Shown piece by piece: positions 46,478 through 54,450 of a stretch of DNA of 64,000 bases. The stretch is from assembly GCA_031409875.1 (NCBI GenBank), contig JANNYB010000047.1, positions 19,797-83,796 on the forward strand, written 5' to 3'. The DNA comes from CALMEH01 sp031409875 (GTDB lineage Bacteria > Acidobacteriota > Blastocatellia > Pyrinomonadales > Pyrinomonadaceae). The notes beneath the pieces were generated by a model. It worked only from the letters and a program-made list of their open reading frames with translations, had not been told where the DNA came from and did no database searches. Position 1 is the first letter of the stretch, and each line of letters starts with the position of its first letter. The position numbers and the translations under genes are program-made.

Positions 46478-48202
46478 ATGACAAAAACCTGCAACTTTCT
46501 GATTTTATTGGCTATTGCCTTGCTTTTTTCGGCTTGTCAGCAAACTCAACCAACCGATTCAAAAACTTCGGAGCAGAGCATTTTGACTTCGCCCGATGCT
46601 TCACGTTTAAACGATGAGGTCATTAAAGCACGTCTCGAAAAAATTCAAAACTCTCTAAAACAAAATCCGCCGATTCTTCTGCTTGAAGGTTTGGACGAAA
46701 CGCAAAATATTGCACAGAATTTAGCGATTAAAGACGAAAAATTCTTGCGGGAAACACGCGATAAAACTTCAAACGAACCGCTTTTGAATGAAATTTTCGG
46801 CGTTTATCCGCTTCGTGAAAGCGATTTTATACAGCAAACTCAAACTTGCAAACAAAGCAAATGTTTCCGCGTCGAAATGTATAATTTCGCGCTCAATCTG
46901 ACGACAAACGTGATTGTTGACGCTAATCAGCAAAAAGTTTTGGTTGTAACACGAATTCCAAACTCGCAACCTGATATTCCAAACCATTTAACTAAACTTG
47001 CCGAACACATTGCGACAACCGCGAACGAAGTTAAAACCGCGCTCGGCGGAACGGCGGAAAATCCTTTGATGACGAACACGAAAACTTCGCTCAATCGGAC
47101 TAAGTGCGAGCGTTCACAACATTTATGCGTTGCACCAACTTTTGTTTCGGGCGAAAAAGCTCTGTGGGCGATTGTTGATTTGACCGATTTGGATTTGGTT
47201 GGAATTCGTTGGACTGAGGTTGGTTCGACGGGAAAAGCCGTAACGCAAAAATCTCTGCAAAATGAAGTTTTGACCAAAAAATATTGCGAACAAAACACGC
47301 TTTTAGATAAAAACGGTTGGAAACTGAATTATATGCTGACGAATTCCGACGGCTTGAAAATTTCCGATGTTTCGTTTAACGGAAAACCGATTTTGACGAG
47401 CGCGAAATTGGTTGATTGGCACGTTAATTATTCAAATTCCGAAGGTTTCGGCTATTCCGATGCCGTCGGTTGTCCGTATTTTTCGCAAGCGGCGGTCGTT
47501 GCCGCAATCGAGCCGAAAGTTTCCGACATCAAAGACGGCTTTTCATTGACGCAAAAATATTACAGCGACGGTTATCCGACACCTTGCAATTACAGTTACG
47601 AACAGCGTTACGATTTTTACAGTGACGGACGTTTTCGCGTTGTCGCCGCAAGTCTTGGGCGCGGCTGCGGAAATGATGGAACTTATCGTCCCGTAACGCG
47701 AATTTCGTTTGCCGACACGCAAAATAATTTTGCCGAATGGAACGGAAACGATTGGAAAAATTGGCAAAATGAAGCGTGGCAAGCGCAGAAAAGCGAAACG
47801 GTTTTTACGAAAGAAAATTTTCAATATAAAATCGCTAACTCAAGCAATCAAGGCTTTTACGTCGAAGCAAATCGCGGACAATTCGGCGATAACGGACGCA
47901 GCGACAATGCTTTTGTTTACGTTACGAAAAATGTTCCCGACCGCGATGAAGGCGAATCGGATTTGGTAACAATCGCGTCGTGTTGCAACACGGATTATAA
48001 ACAAGGACCCGAGAAATTTATCGAACCGCAACCCGAATCGATTCAAAATTCGCCGCTCGTCGTGTGGTATGTTCCGCAACTCAAAAACGATTCGGAAAAA
48101 GGCAAAGAATATTGTTGGGCAGAATCGGTTGTCGAAAACGGAATTTATAAAGTCAAAGAATATCCGTGCTATTCGGGCGCAATGTTCGTGCCGATAAAGT
48201 AA
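46478..48202 (+). CDS. Lipoprotein of unknown function
   Basis: 574 residues from the ATG at 46478, which directly precedes a lipoprotein signal (LILLAIALLFSAC, Cys near 20); an earlier ATG would add 19 residues. The mature part has a helical N-terminal region, several Cys, and a beta-rich C-terminal half with Trp and Gly (GFGYSDAVGCPYFSQAAVVA; RFRVVAASLGRGCGNDGTYRPVTRI; AFVYVTKN). No family recognised. It may form a pair with the next gene, since both are surface or periplasmic proteins of unknown role. Confidence 0.6.
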   Translation: MTKTCNFLILLAIALLFSACQQTQPTDSKTSEQSILTSPDASRLNDEVIKARLEKIQNSLKQNPPILLLEGLDETQNIAQNLAIKDEKFLRETRDKTSNEPLLNEIFGVYPLRESDFIQQTQTCKQSKCFRVEMYNFALNLTTNVIVDANQQKVLVVTRIPNSQPDIPNHLTKLAEHIATTANEVKTALGGTAENPLMTNTKTSLNRTKCERSQHLCVAPTFVSGEKALWAIVDLTDLDLVGIRWTEVGSTGKAVTQKSLQNEVLTKKYCEQNTLLDKNGWKLNYMLTNSDGLKISDVSFNGKPILTSAKLVDWHVNYSNSEGFGYSDAVGCPYFSQAAVVAAIEPKVSDIKDGFSLTQKYYSDGYPTPCNYSYEQRYDFYSDGRFRVVAASLGRGCGNDGTYRPVTRISFADTQNNFAEWNGNDWKNWQNEAWQAQKSETVFTKENFQYKIANSSNQGFYVEANRGQFGDNGRSDNAFVYVTKNVPDRDEGESDLVTIASCCNTDYKQGPEKFIEPQPESIQNSPLVVWYVPQLKNDSEKGKEYCWAESVVENGIYKVKEYPCYSGAMFVPIK

Positions 48203-48208
48203 GAATAA

Positions 48209-48309
48209 TTATCCACAGATGAACACAGATAAACACAGATTTTTTTGTGATATTTTTCTGGGATTTATCAAAAAATCATCTGTGTTTATCCGTGTTCATC
48301 TGTGGACAA
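48209..48309. repeat. Period-10 repeat, facing arms, DnaA-box-like tip
   Basis: Left ttatccacagatgaacac (48209-48240), right tctgtgtttatccgtgttca (48279-48305). The left tip is a perfect nonamer TTATCCACA (48209-48217). Confidence 0.9.
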
Positions 48310-48318
48310 AAATAAAAG

Positions 48319-49338
48319 ATGGCAAAGAAAAAACGTCAAAAATCTGCTGAAACGATTCAAACTGAAACTTCGGTTAAACAAAATCCTGCGAAGAAAAAAC
48401 TTCCGTCGTGGCTAATTTGGCTGGCGATTTGTGTTGTCGCAAGTATCGGTTTGACGATTTATTTTCTTTACAAAAAACCTGCGGAACAAACCTCGAAAAA
48501 ACCAATCGGTTCTGTTATTTCGTGTCAACAAGTTCCGCCGTTTGTGCGTGCGCTCGGATTCGGAAACAAGGCGGCTTTCAGCACTTCTGACAAAAAAATT
48601 CAAGGTTTGATTTTGATTGAAGGCGAAAAAGTTTATCAACATCCGACGTGGAAACTCGCCGGCAGTCTTGCACCGATTACGCGCGACGGAAAAGGTAATA
48701 CTTTTACTGCGCCTGCGCCGTGGATTGATGTTTTGGAAAACAAGCCCGACGAACAAAACAAAGTCTATCGCGTTGACGGGCAAACGCAAGAAATGAAAGT
48801 GTTTAGCGATTTGCCGAAAGTTGTTGCGCCGACTTCGCAAAATCCTTACGGCGTTCTCGGTTTGTCCTTCGATTGCGATACCAACAGCGTTTATGTTTCA
48901 TCGGTTTCGGGTTCGACGCGCAACGAAATTAACGGGCGAATTTTTCAACTTTCGGCGGACGGAAAAACCGTTTCACAACTCGAAAAAACCGACGCAATCG
49001 GTTTGAGCGTTTTTAATTCCGCGAAAGGCAAAAGATTGTATTTCGGGCAAGCCAGAACGTCGGAAATCTGGTCAATCGCGCTCGACGACAAAGGCAGTTT
49101 TTCGGGCGAACCGCGCAAGGAAGTTTCGCTCGAAACGCTCGGCACACGCGGCGACGACAAAGCCCGACGCATCAATTTTTCACCGCAAAATGAAATGATT
49201 GTTTTCGGCATCGAATTCGGTTTCAATTTAATCGCGCCGACCGAAAAACAGGAAACGATTTATCGTTTTCGATATGACGCGGCAAAAGATACTTGGAATT
49301 ACATTGCCGAACCACCGCAAATCGTTGGTGAAAATTAG
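48319..49338 (+). CDS. Single-pass membrane protein with a beta-rich periplasmic domain, unknown
   Basis: 339 residues. A Lys/Gln-rich cytoplasmic N-terminus (about 1-32), one membrane helix (LIWLAICVVASIGLTIYFLY, about 35-54) and a periplasmic domain with repeating strands (GLSFDCDTNSVYVSSVSGSTR, FNSAKGKRLYFGQARTSEIWSIALDDKG, NFSPQNEMIVFGIEFGFNLI) that suggest a small beta propeller. No family recognised. Same orientation as the lipoprotein at 46478 with a repeat in between. Confidence 0.6.
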   Translation: MAKKKRQKSAETIQTETSVKQNPAKKKLPSWLIWLAICVVASIGLTIYFLYKKPAEQTSKKPIGSVISCQQVPPFVRALGFGNKAAFSTSDKKIQGLILIEGEKVYQHPTWKLAGSLAPITRDGKGNTFTAPAPWIDVLENKPDEQNKVYRVDGQTQEMKVFSDLPKVVAPTSQNPYGVLGLSFDCDTNSVYVSSVSGSTRNEINGRIFQLSADGKTVSQLEKTDAIGLSVFNSAKGKRLYFGQARTSEIWSIALDDKGSFSGEPRKEVSLETLGTRGDDKARRINFSPQNEMIVFGIEFGFNLIAPTEKQETIYRFRYDAAKDTWNYIAEPPQIVGEN

Positions 49339-49390
49339 CTTGGAGCGCAAGCATCATTTCTTGCCCGCGCGTTTTTAGAAAATGAAAATT

Positions 49391-49487
49391 TACTTCTTCT
49401 ATGTAACTGATAGATGATAGCTGATAACTGATAGATAAAATCTCTCATCTATAATCTTTCATCTATCAGTTATATAGAAGAGTTAAA
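49391..49487. repeat. Heptamer array, facing arms (unit gatagat-type), second copy of the family
   Basis: Left arm acttcttctatgtaactgat, right arm atctatcagttatatagaag; inner gatagatgatag units. Close relative of 25682-25780. The 49339-49390 stretch holds a short ggagcgcaagc fragment also seen in the IS66-like MITE; otherwise nothing is seen in the 49339-49535 gap. Confidence 0.85.
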
Positions 49488-49535
49488 CCATTGCAAACAC
49501 ATCATTTAATTTAAACTAAAAAAATTCGTTCCTAA

Positions 49536-50816
49536 ATGCGTTTTCTGAAAATTACAATTTTGGCAATCTTCATCGTCTTTTCAGCGGCGTGTTATTTACT
49601 TTCCGAAAAAACAATTTCTTTGCAAACGCATCATTCGCAAACTGTCCGCGAAGCAAATCCGCAAAATATCAAAGCCGATTTCGAGCGCGAAAATATTTTT
49701 GAATCGCAAGACATAAAAGCCGAAATGTCGCGGCGCGGCGGCGAGTTTTTTATGCGAATTGATAACGCGGAAACCTTTAAAATCTTATCGGTTGTCGGCA
49801 GTAAAAAACTCGAAGAATATATCGCCGAAAAAGACGGCAAATTGTTTTTATTACCCGTAGCTTTCGATTTACGCCAAAAACGCTGGATAAATTTGAACAA
49901 CACATTTTTTCAAACGGACGGCGAAGAAATTATTTCGGCTCAAAAAGATTGGCAAACAAATTGCGCTTCGTGTCATCTCGAAACTTCCGCGCAAAATTTT
50001 CCGACGGATTGCGCCGCGTGTCATTCAAAAAATCTGCACGAAACGGAAACGGAAATTATTCGTTTTTCGGCGCGTGAAAATCAAGGAATTTTGCGCTCGG
50101 TCTGTTTCGTCAAAAACAAAGGAGGCGATGTGATAAATTGTCAAAGTTGTCATAATTCGGAAAATTTGAAAAGCGTTTCCGAACAATCCTGCATCAATTG
50201 TCATCAGCAATTTTCCGCGCCCGAAGCCGTTTTTGAACATTCAAAACATCAACCTGCTTCGGCAAATTGTTTCAGTTGCCATCAGCCCGAAATTGCCTAC
50301 GGACATCTCGAATTTCAGCAAACACACGAAATAAATATTCCAAACGCAGAACTTACCGCGACGAAAAACATTCCGAATGCGTGCAATCTTTGCCACACCG
50401 ACAAATCCGTAAATTGGGCGATTTCCGAAAGTAAAAAACTTTGGAACAACCATTTTTACGATGCAAAAATTTCAAAGGATTCGCAGTTTGACCAACCCGA
50501 AACAATTCGTGCGCTTTTTGCGGGCGACGCTTGGACACGCGCTCTGGCGGCTGACGCTGTTCACAAAAATTCTGCATCGAATCAGTTCGCACCATTCGCG
50601 CTCACGGTATTTGCAGAAGAAGAATATCCGCTCGTCCGATATTTTTTGGCAAATTATTTGAGAAAGACAATGCCTCTGGACGAAGTTTCATTGAAAGCCG
50701 AAAGAGTCGAAATTTTGAACCGATATGTTGATTTTGCCGAACAAAAGCAAATCGAAACAACCACAAAAAGTTTTCGTGCAAAGCGCAAAAATCCCGATTT
50801 CAAAACTTCCGAATAG
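49536..50816 (+). CDS. Multiheme cytochrome c (six CxxCH motifs)
   Basis: 426 residues. Signal sequence with a lipobox-like SAAC (Cys near 19). Heme motifs: CASCH, CAACH, CQSCH, CINCH, CFSCH and CNLCH between about residues 147 and 288, in the spacing of nine- or octa-heme-like electron carriers, some with extra His ligands nearby (HLETS, HSKNLHE, HQQF, HQPE). The C-terminal third (FAGDAWTRALAADAVHKN...) is a HEAT-like helical segment. Probably a periplasmic or outer-membrane electron carrier. No partner redox genes are visible. Confidence 0.88.
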   Translation: MRFLKITILAIFIVFSAACYLLSEKTISLQTHHSQTVREANPQNIKADFERENIFESQDIKAEMSRRGGEFFMRIDNAETFKILSVVGSKKLEEYIAEKDGKLFLLPVAFDLRQKRWINLNNTFFQTDGEEIISAQKDWQTNCASCHLETSAQNFPTDCAACHSKNLHETETEIIRFSARENQGILRSVCFVKNKGGDVINCQSCHNSENLKSVSEQSCINCHQQFSAPEAVFEHSKHQPASANCFSCHQPEIAYGHLEFQQTHEINIPNAELTATKNIPNACNLCHTDKSVNWAISESKKLWNNHFYDAKISKDSQFDQPETIRALFAGDAWTRALAADAVHKNSASNQFAPFALTVFAEEEYPLVRYFLANYLRKTMPLDEVSLKAERVEILNRYVDFAEQKQIETTTKSFRAKRKNPDFKTSE

Positions 50817-50920
50817 TTTTTCGTAAAGCCTAAAGTTAAAAAAAGAAAGAAAGAAAGATTTAATTATTTAAGAAATATTTAATATTTTTATTGAAACTTT
50901 ACTTTAAGCAAAAAAAACTA

Positions 50921-50948
50921 TTGACTAACATTGTTAATAAAATATAAA
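50921..50948 (+). promoter_or_regulatory. Sigma-70-like promoter before the first giant surface gene
   Basis: TTGACT (50921-50926), 16 bases, TATAAA (50943-50948). It would give a leader of about 245 bases ahead of 51199. The rest of the 50817-51198 gap is AT-rich and lacks genes. Confidence 0.55.
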
Positions 50949-51110
50949 CTTAGTTTGTGTCAATTTATCTTCTGTTGGCGCATCCAGTTTACTTCTTCTC
51001 ATATCCAACCAACCGATTATTAGAAGTTTGTATTAATAAAAAATTAATAAGTGAAAAGCGAATTAGGTTTCACTTAGCATTTTCCACATATTTTTTATTT
51101 CCTATCCCCA

Positions 51111-51150
51111 AGCAATTAAATGTCGGCGTTATAAGACATTTTAATTTGCT
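51111..51150 (+). promoter_or_regulatory. Leader hairpin before the giant surface gene
   Basis: agcaattaaatgtc and gacattttaatttgct can pair around ggcgttataa. It lies 48 bases before the ATG and may affect translation or stability. No known riboswitch was recognised. Confidence 0.35.
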
Positions 51151-51198
51151 CAGGCTTCTGTTATTTAACAATTTAAACCAATTTTGGAGAACTACTAG

Positions 51199-54100
51199 AT
51201 GATGAAAAGTTTAAAATTCCCCTTCGCATCCGTTCGATTTGGGAAACTATTATTTTTTGCGGCAATCGGAATGTCCTTTTTCCTTTTGCCCTTTGCAACG
51301 CAATGGAAAAACAGCGCAGCCGGAACATATTCGGGGCGCGTATTCAAAGATTTTAACAGCAACGGCGATTATAATACGGCAGGCGATACGACAAATCCTG
51401 CGGTTGACATCGGCGTTTCGGGCGTAACCGCGACGCTTTACGATTCCGGCAACGCGGCGCGAGGCACGGCAAATACTGCCGCTGACGGAACTTTCAGTAT
51501 CGTTTCGACGGGAGCAGGACCTTATCGCGTCGAATTTACGAATTTGCCGAGCGGATTTTTGCCTTCGGCGCGTTCGACCGATTCGGTCAGCGGCGGCACG
51601 ACGACAAATGCCGGCTCGACCGTTCAATTTGTTCCGAACAGCGGCACGGCAAACATCAATTTAGCACTTAACGTGCCGGATGATTATTGCCAAAACAACC
51701 CGCTCGTTTGCAATGCGATGTATTTAGTCGGCAATGTTGACGGCGCGGCACTTCATACTTTTCCTTACAGTTATTCAAATGAACTGGACGGAAATATCGG
51801 CGGAACTTGGACGACTTCGCCTTCGAGAGACGCAACGCTTGCGCCTTCGTCAATTGGCACAAACGTCAATCTCGGCGCAACTTACGGGTTGGCTTGGGAC
51901 AAGTTTAACAGCCGCCTTTTTGCTTCGGCTTACGTCAAACGCGGCGCACGGCAAGGCGGACTTTCGACTGAAAGCACGGGCGCAATTTACGTTAAAAGCA
52001 ATCCTTCATCTTCAACGCCCGCACCGACGGTTTATGTAGATTTAAATTTAATTTTCGGCGGCGGCACGACGGGCGCAAATCCGCATCCGGTGGCGACAAC
52101 CGATTGGACAAGTGCGGAATCAGATCCACTTACGACACCGTTTGTTTCAAAACGCGGACTCGGTGATTTGGAAATCTCGCAAAACGGCGCGAATCTTTAC
52201 ACAGTTAATTTTGCAGACCGCCGTTTATATGTCATTCCGACCAGCGGAACTTTGAATTCGACAACCATTACACGCTTTGACGTTCCGACCACAGGTTTGG
52301 CGACTTCAAGCGGTAATTGTAATGCGGCTGATGTTCGTCCGTTCGGTTTAGGGCGCAACGCGAGCGGTCAAATTTTTGTCGGCGCGGTTTGCTCTGCCGA
52401 ATCGGAAACTGCCGATACGAAACTTCACGCTTACGTTTGGCGGTTTGATAATCCGGGCTTTACGCTCGTTCTGAATCGTTCTTTGAGCAACTTCACACGC
52501 TACATCGGCGGCAGTCAATCAACCTCTTCGTGGGAAAGATGGTCTGATACAGTTTCAGATATTTCAAAACCTTCGCCGATGCTTGCCGACATTGATTTTG
52601 ACGGCAACGCGATGGTTTTAGGCATCCGCGACCGCTACGGCGATCAAGTCGTTTTTCCTGATTTTTATCGCGGCTACGGTGATATTATGCGGGCGTGCCT
52701 CGTTTCGGGAAGCTACACATTTGAAAGCAACGCAAGTTGCGGCGGAACAACAACGAGCGGAATTTCCATTAACTACGGAGATACCTTCGCGGCAGTCGCT
52801 TATAACGGTTCGACCGGAACAACAAGTTGGACATCAAATCTGTGGACGGAAATCGGCGAAGCGGACGGAGCCAACGCCGGAGAAAATCGAGTCGTGGCAA
52901 CGCCCTCGGTTTCAAGCAATTCTCTGCGTATTCGTGATGCTCGCGGAATGTCGAGAAACTTTTCTCTGAGCGGAGCGGCGGCTGGCGGAAGAGTTTTGTT
53001 CAGTTATCAACGAGATGGTGCGGGGTTGACTGTCGAATATTTCGATGGCTCAGCGTGGCAATCTTTAACCACCATCGCATCGGGAACGGATTCTTCTTTT
53101 CAGGATTATTCCGAGGCACTTCCCTCGATTGCAACGGCTATCCGGCTCAATTCGCCCAACGTGTCAGGCACGAATTATATTTACGTTGACAATGTTTCAG
53201 TCGTCAGTTTGCACGGTTCAAACGGTGAATTTTATCTCGATTTGAACGGCGACGGGCGCGAAGAAGGAATGCTCGGCAGTCTGCTTCAAGTTCCCGGTCA
53301 TACGCAAGTAATGACAACGGCGTATGATCCGGTTGCATTTAATTCCAGCGGTGCTCGCGTTAGTAATTTTTATACGACGGGCGTTCAGAAATACAGCAAT
53401 ACGACCGGCGCAATTACCGGAGCTTACGATGTATATCTCGATGCCGACCCTGACAATTTCGGTAAAGCCAACGGCATCGGCGACATCGAAGCCTTGTGCG
53501 ACCGTGCGCCGATTGAAGTCGGCAACCGCGTCTGGCTTGATACCGACTTCGACGGCATTCAAGATTCGAGCGAATCGAATTTGAGCGGCGTAACGGTTCA
53601 ATTATGGGCGGATACGAACAGCGACGGAACAGTTGACACGCAAGTTGGGACAGCGGTAACAGACGCAAACGGCGAATATTATTTCGTCGGATCAACAGTT
53701 GCCGATCCGAACACGACCGACAATATCGGGCAAATAAACGGCGGAATTATATCGGGTAGAGCTTATCAAGTAAGAATTCCCGCTTCGCAATTCGGCACAG
53801 GTCAACCGCTCAATAATCGTCTGCGTTCGCCCAACGATAACGACGGAACGGCAAACGGCGACAGCCGCGATTCTGACGGCATAGCTTCGAGCGGAAACGT
53901 CATTGCCAATTTCGTCGCGGGAAGTGCCGGAAGCAATAATCACACATTCGATTTCGGCTTTTACGTTGCGCCGACAGCGGCGACTGTTCCGGTTGGCGGA
54001 CGAATTCAAGCCGCCGACGGCGCAGGAATCCGCAATGTCGTCGTCAATCTGGTGTTACAAAACGGCACGACACAATCAACCCGCACGGGAGCTTTCGGAT

Positions 54101-54240
54101 ATTATCGTTTCGACAATATCGAAGTCGGACAAACCGTGTCGGTTGAAATTCGCGCCAAACGATTCACATTCAAAGACCCGACAAGAATCTTCACGCTTGA
54201 AGAAGCAATGGAAGACTTGGATTTTACGGCAATTGAATAA
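51199..54240 (+). CDS. Surface SdrD-B-like repeat protein, shorter paralogue without protease
   Basis: 1013 residues; GGAG ribosome binding site before the ATG. A membrane-type signal (LLFFAAIGMSFFLLPFA) leads into an SdrD-B domain (about 43-158; VFKDFNSNGDYNTAGDTT), a propeller-like middle (about 200-510), an inserted jelly-roll-like domain (about 535-675; LWTEIGEADGANAGENR, GRVLFSYQRDGAGLTVEYFDG), a second SdrD-B (about 772-915; EVGNRVWLDTDFDGIQDSSE) and a C-terminal carboxypeptidase-regulatory-like domain (about 930-1013). The order matches the next gene, except for the insert and the missing protease. Likely an adhesive or exposed protein; the anchor is unknown. Confidence 0.8.
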   Translation: MMKSLKFPFASVRFGKLLFFAAIGMSFFLLPFATQWKNSAAGTYSGRVFKDFNSNGDYNTAGDTTNPAVDIGVSGVTATLYDSGNAARGTANTAADGTFSIVSTGAGPYRVEFTNLPSGFLPSARSTDSVSGGTTTNAGSTVQFVPNSGTANINLALNVPDDYCQNNPLVCNAMYLVGNVDGAALHTFPYSYSNELDGNIGGTWTTSPSRDATLAPSSIGTNVNLGATYGLAWDKFNSRLFASAYVKRGARQGGLSTESTGAIYVKSNPSSSTPAPTVYVDLNLIFGGGTTGANPHPVATTDWTSAESDPLTTPFVSKRGLGDLEISQNGANLYTVNFADRRLYVIPTSGTLNSTTITRFDVPTTGLATSSGNCNAADVRPFGLGRNASGQIFVGAVCSAESETADTKLHAYVWRFDNPGFTLVLNRSLSNFTRYIGGSQSTSSWERWSDTVSDISKPSPMLADIDFDGNAMVLGIRDRYGDQVVFPDFYRGYGDIMRACLVSGSYTFESNASCGGTTTSGISINYGDTFAAVAYNGSTGTTSWTSNLWTEIGEADGANAGENRVVATPSVSSNSLRIRDARGMSRNFSLSGAAAGGRVLFSYQRDGAGLTVEYFDGSAWQSLTTIASGTDSSFQDYSEALPSIATAIRLNSPNVSGTNYIYVDNVSVVSLHGSNGEFYLDLNGDGREEGMLGSLLQVPGHTQVMTTAYDPVAFNSSGARVSNFYTTGVQKYSNTTGAITGAYDVYLDADPDNFGKANGIGDIEALCDRAPIEVGNRVWLDTDFDGIQDSSESNLSGVTVQLWADTNSDGTVDTQVGTAVTDANGEYYFVGSTVADPNTTDNIGQINGGIISGRAYQVRIPASQFGTGQPLNNRLRSPNDNDGTANGDSRDSDGIASSGNVIANFVAGSAGSNNHTFDFGFYVAPTAATVPVGGRIQAADGAGIRNVVVNLVLQNGTTQSTRTGAFGYYRFDNIEVGQTVSVEIRAKRFTFKDPTRIFTLEEAMEDLDFTAIE

Positions 54241-54251
54241 AATCATTCGAT

Positions 54252-54299
54252 AAAAAAAGCAGGCGAAAGAGATTTATTTTCTTTCACCTGCTTTTTTTG
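54252..54299 (+). terminator. Rho-independent terminator
   Basis: aaaaaaagcaggcgaaag and ctttcacctgcttttttt pair with one G-T, and a T-run follows. It lies 11 bases after the stop of the first giant gene. Of the rest of the 54241-54450 gap, only a gcgaacatctctgttcgc palindrome near 54361 stands out. Confidence 0.9.
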
Positions 54300-54450
54300 C
54301 GATGCTTTCGGCAATTAAATTCTTTCTCCTACAAACACTCCTTCCAAAATCCCCCCGAAGCGCGAACATCTCTGTTCGCCGCCCGCGGAAAATCTATAAA
54401 CTTCTCCCTAAAACCCCTGATTAATTCCCTTTTGAGAATAGAGAAAAAAT

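Noticed and set aside
42898..48309. Replication origin from the clustered DnaA-box nonamers
   Set aside because: The nonamers are part of a dispersed repeat, and no dnaA, dnaN or typical origin genes are near.
49340..49380. Further IS66-like MITE
   Set aside because: Only a short ggagcgcaagc fragment is shared and no terminal repeats or duplication are visible.
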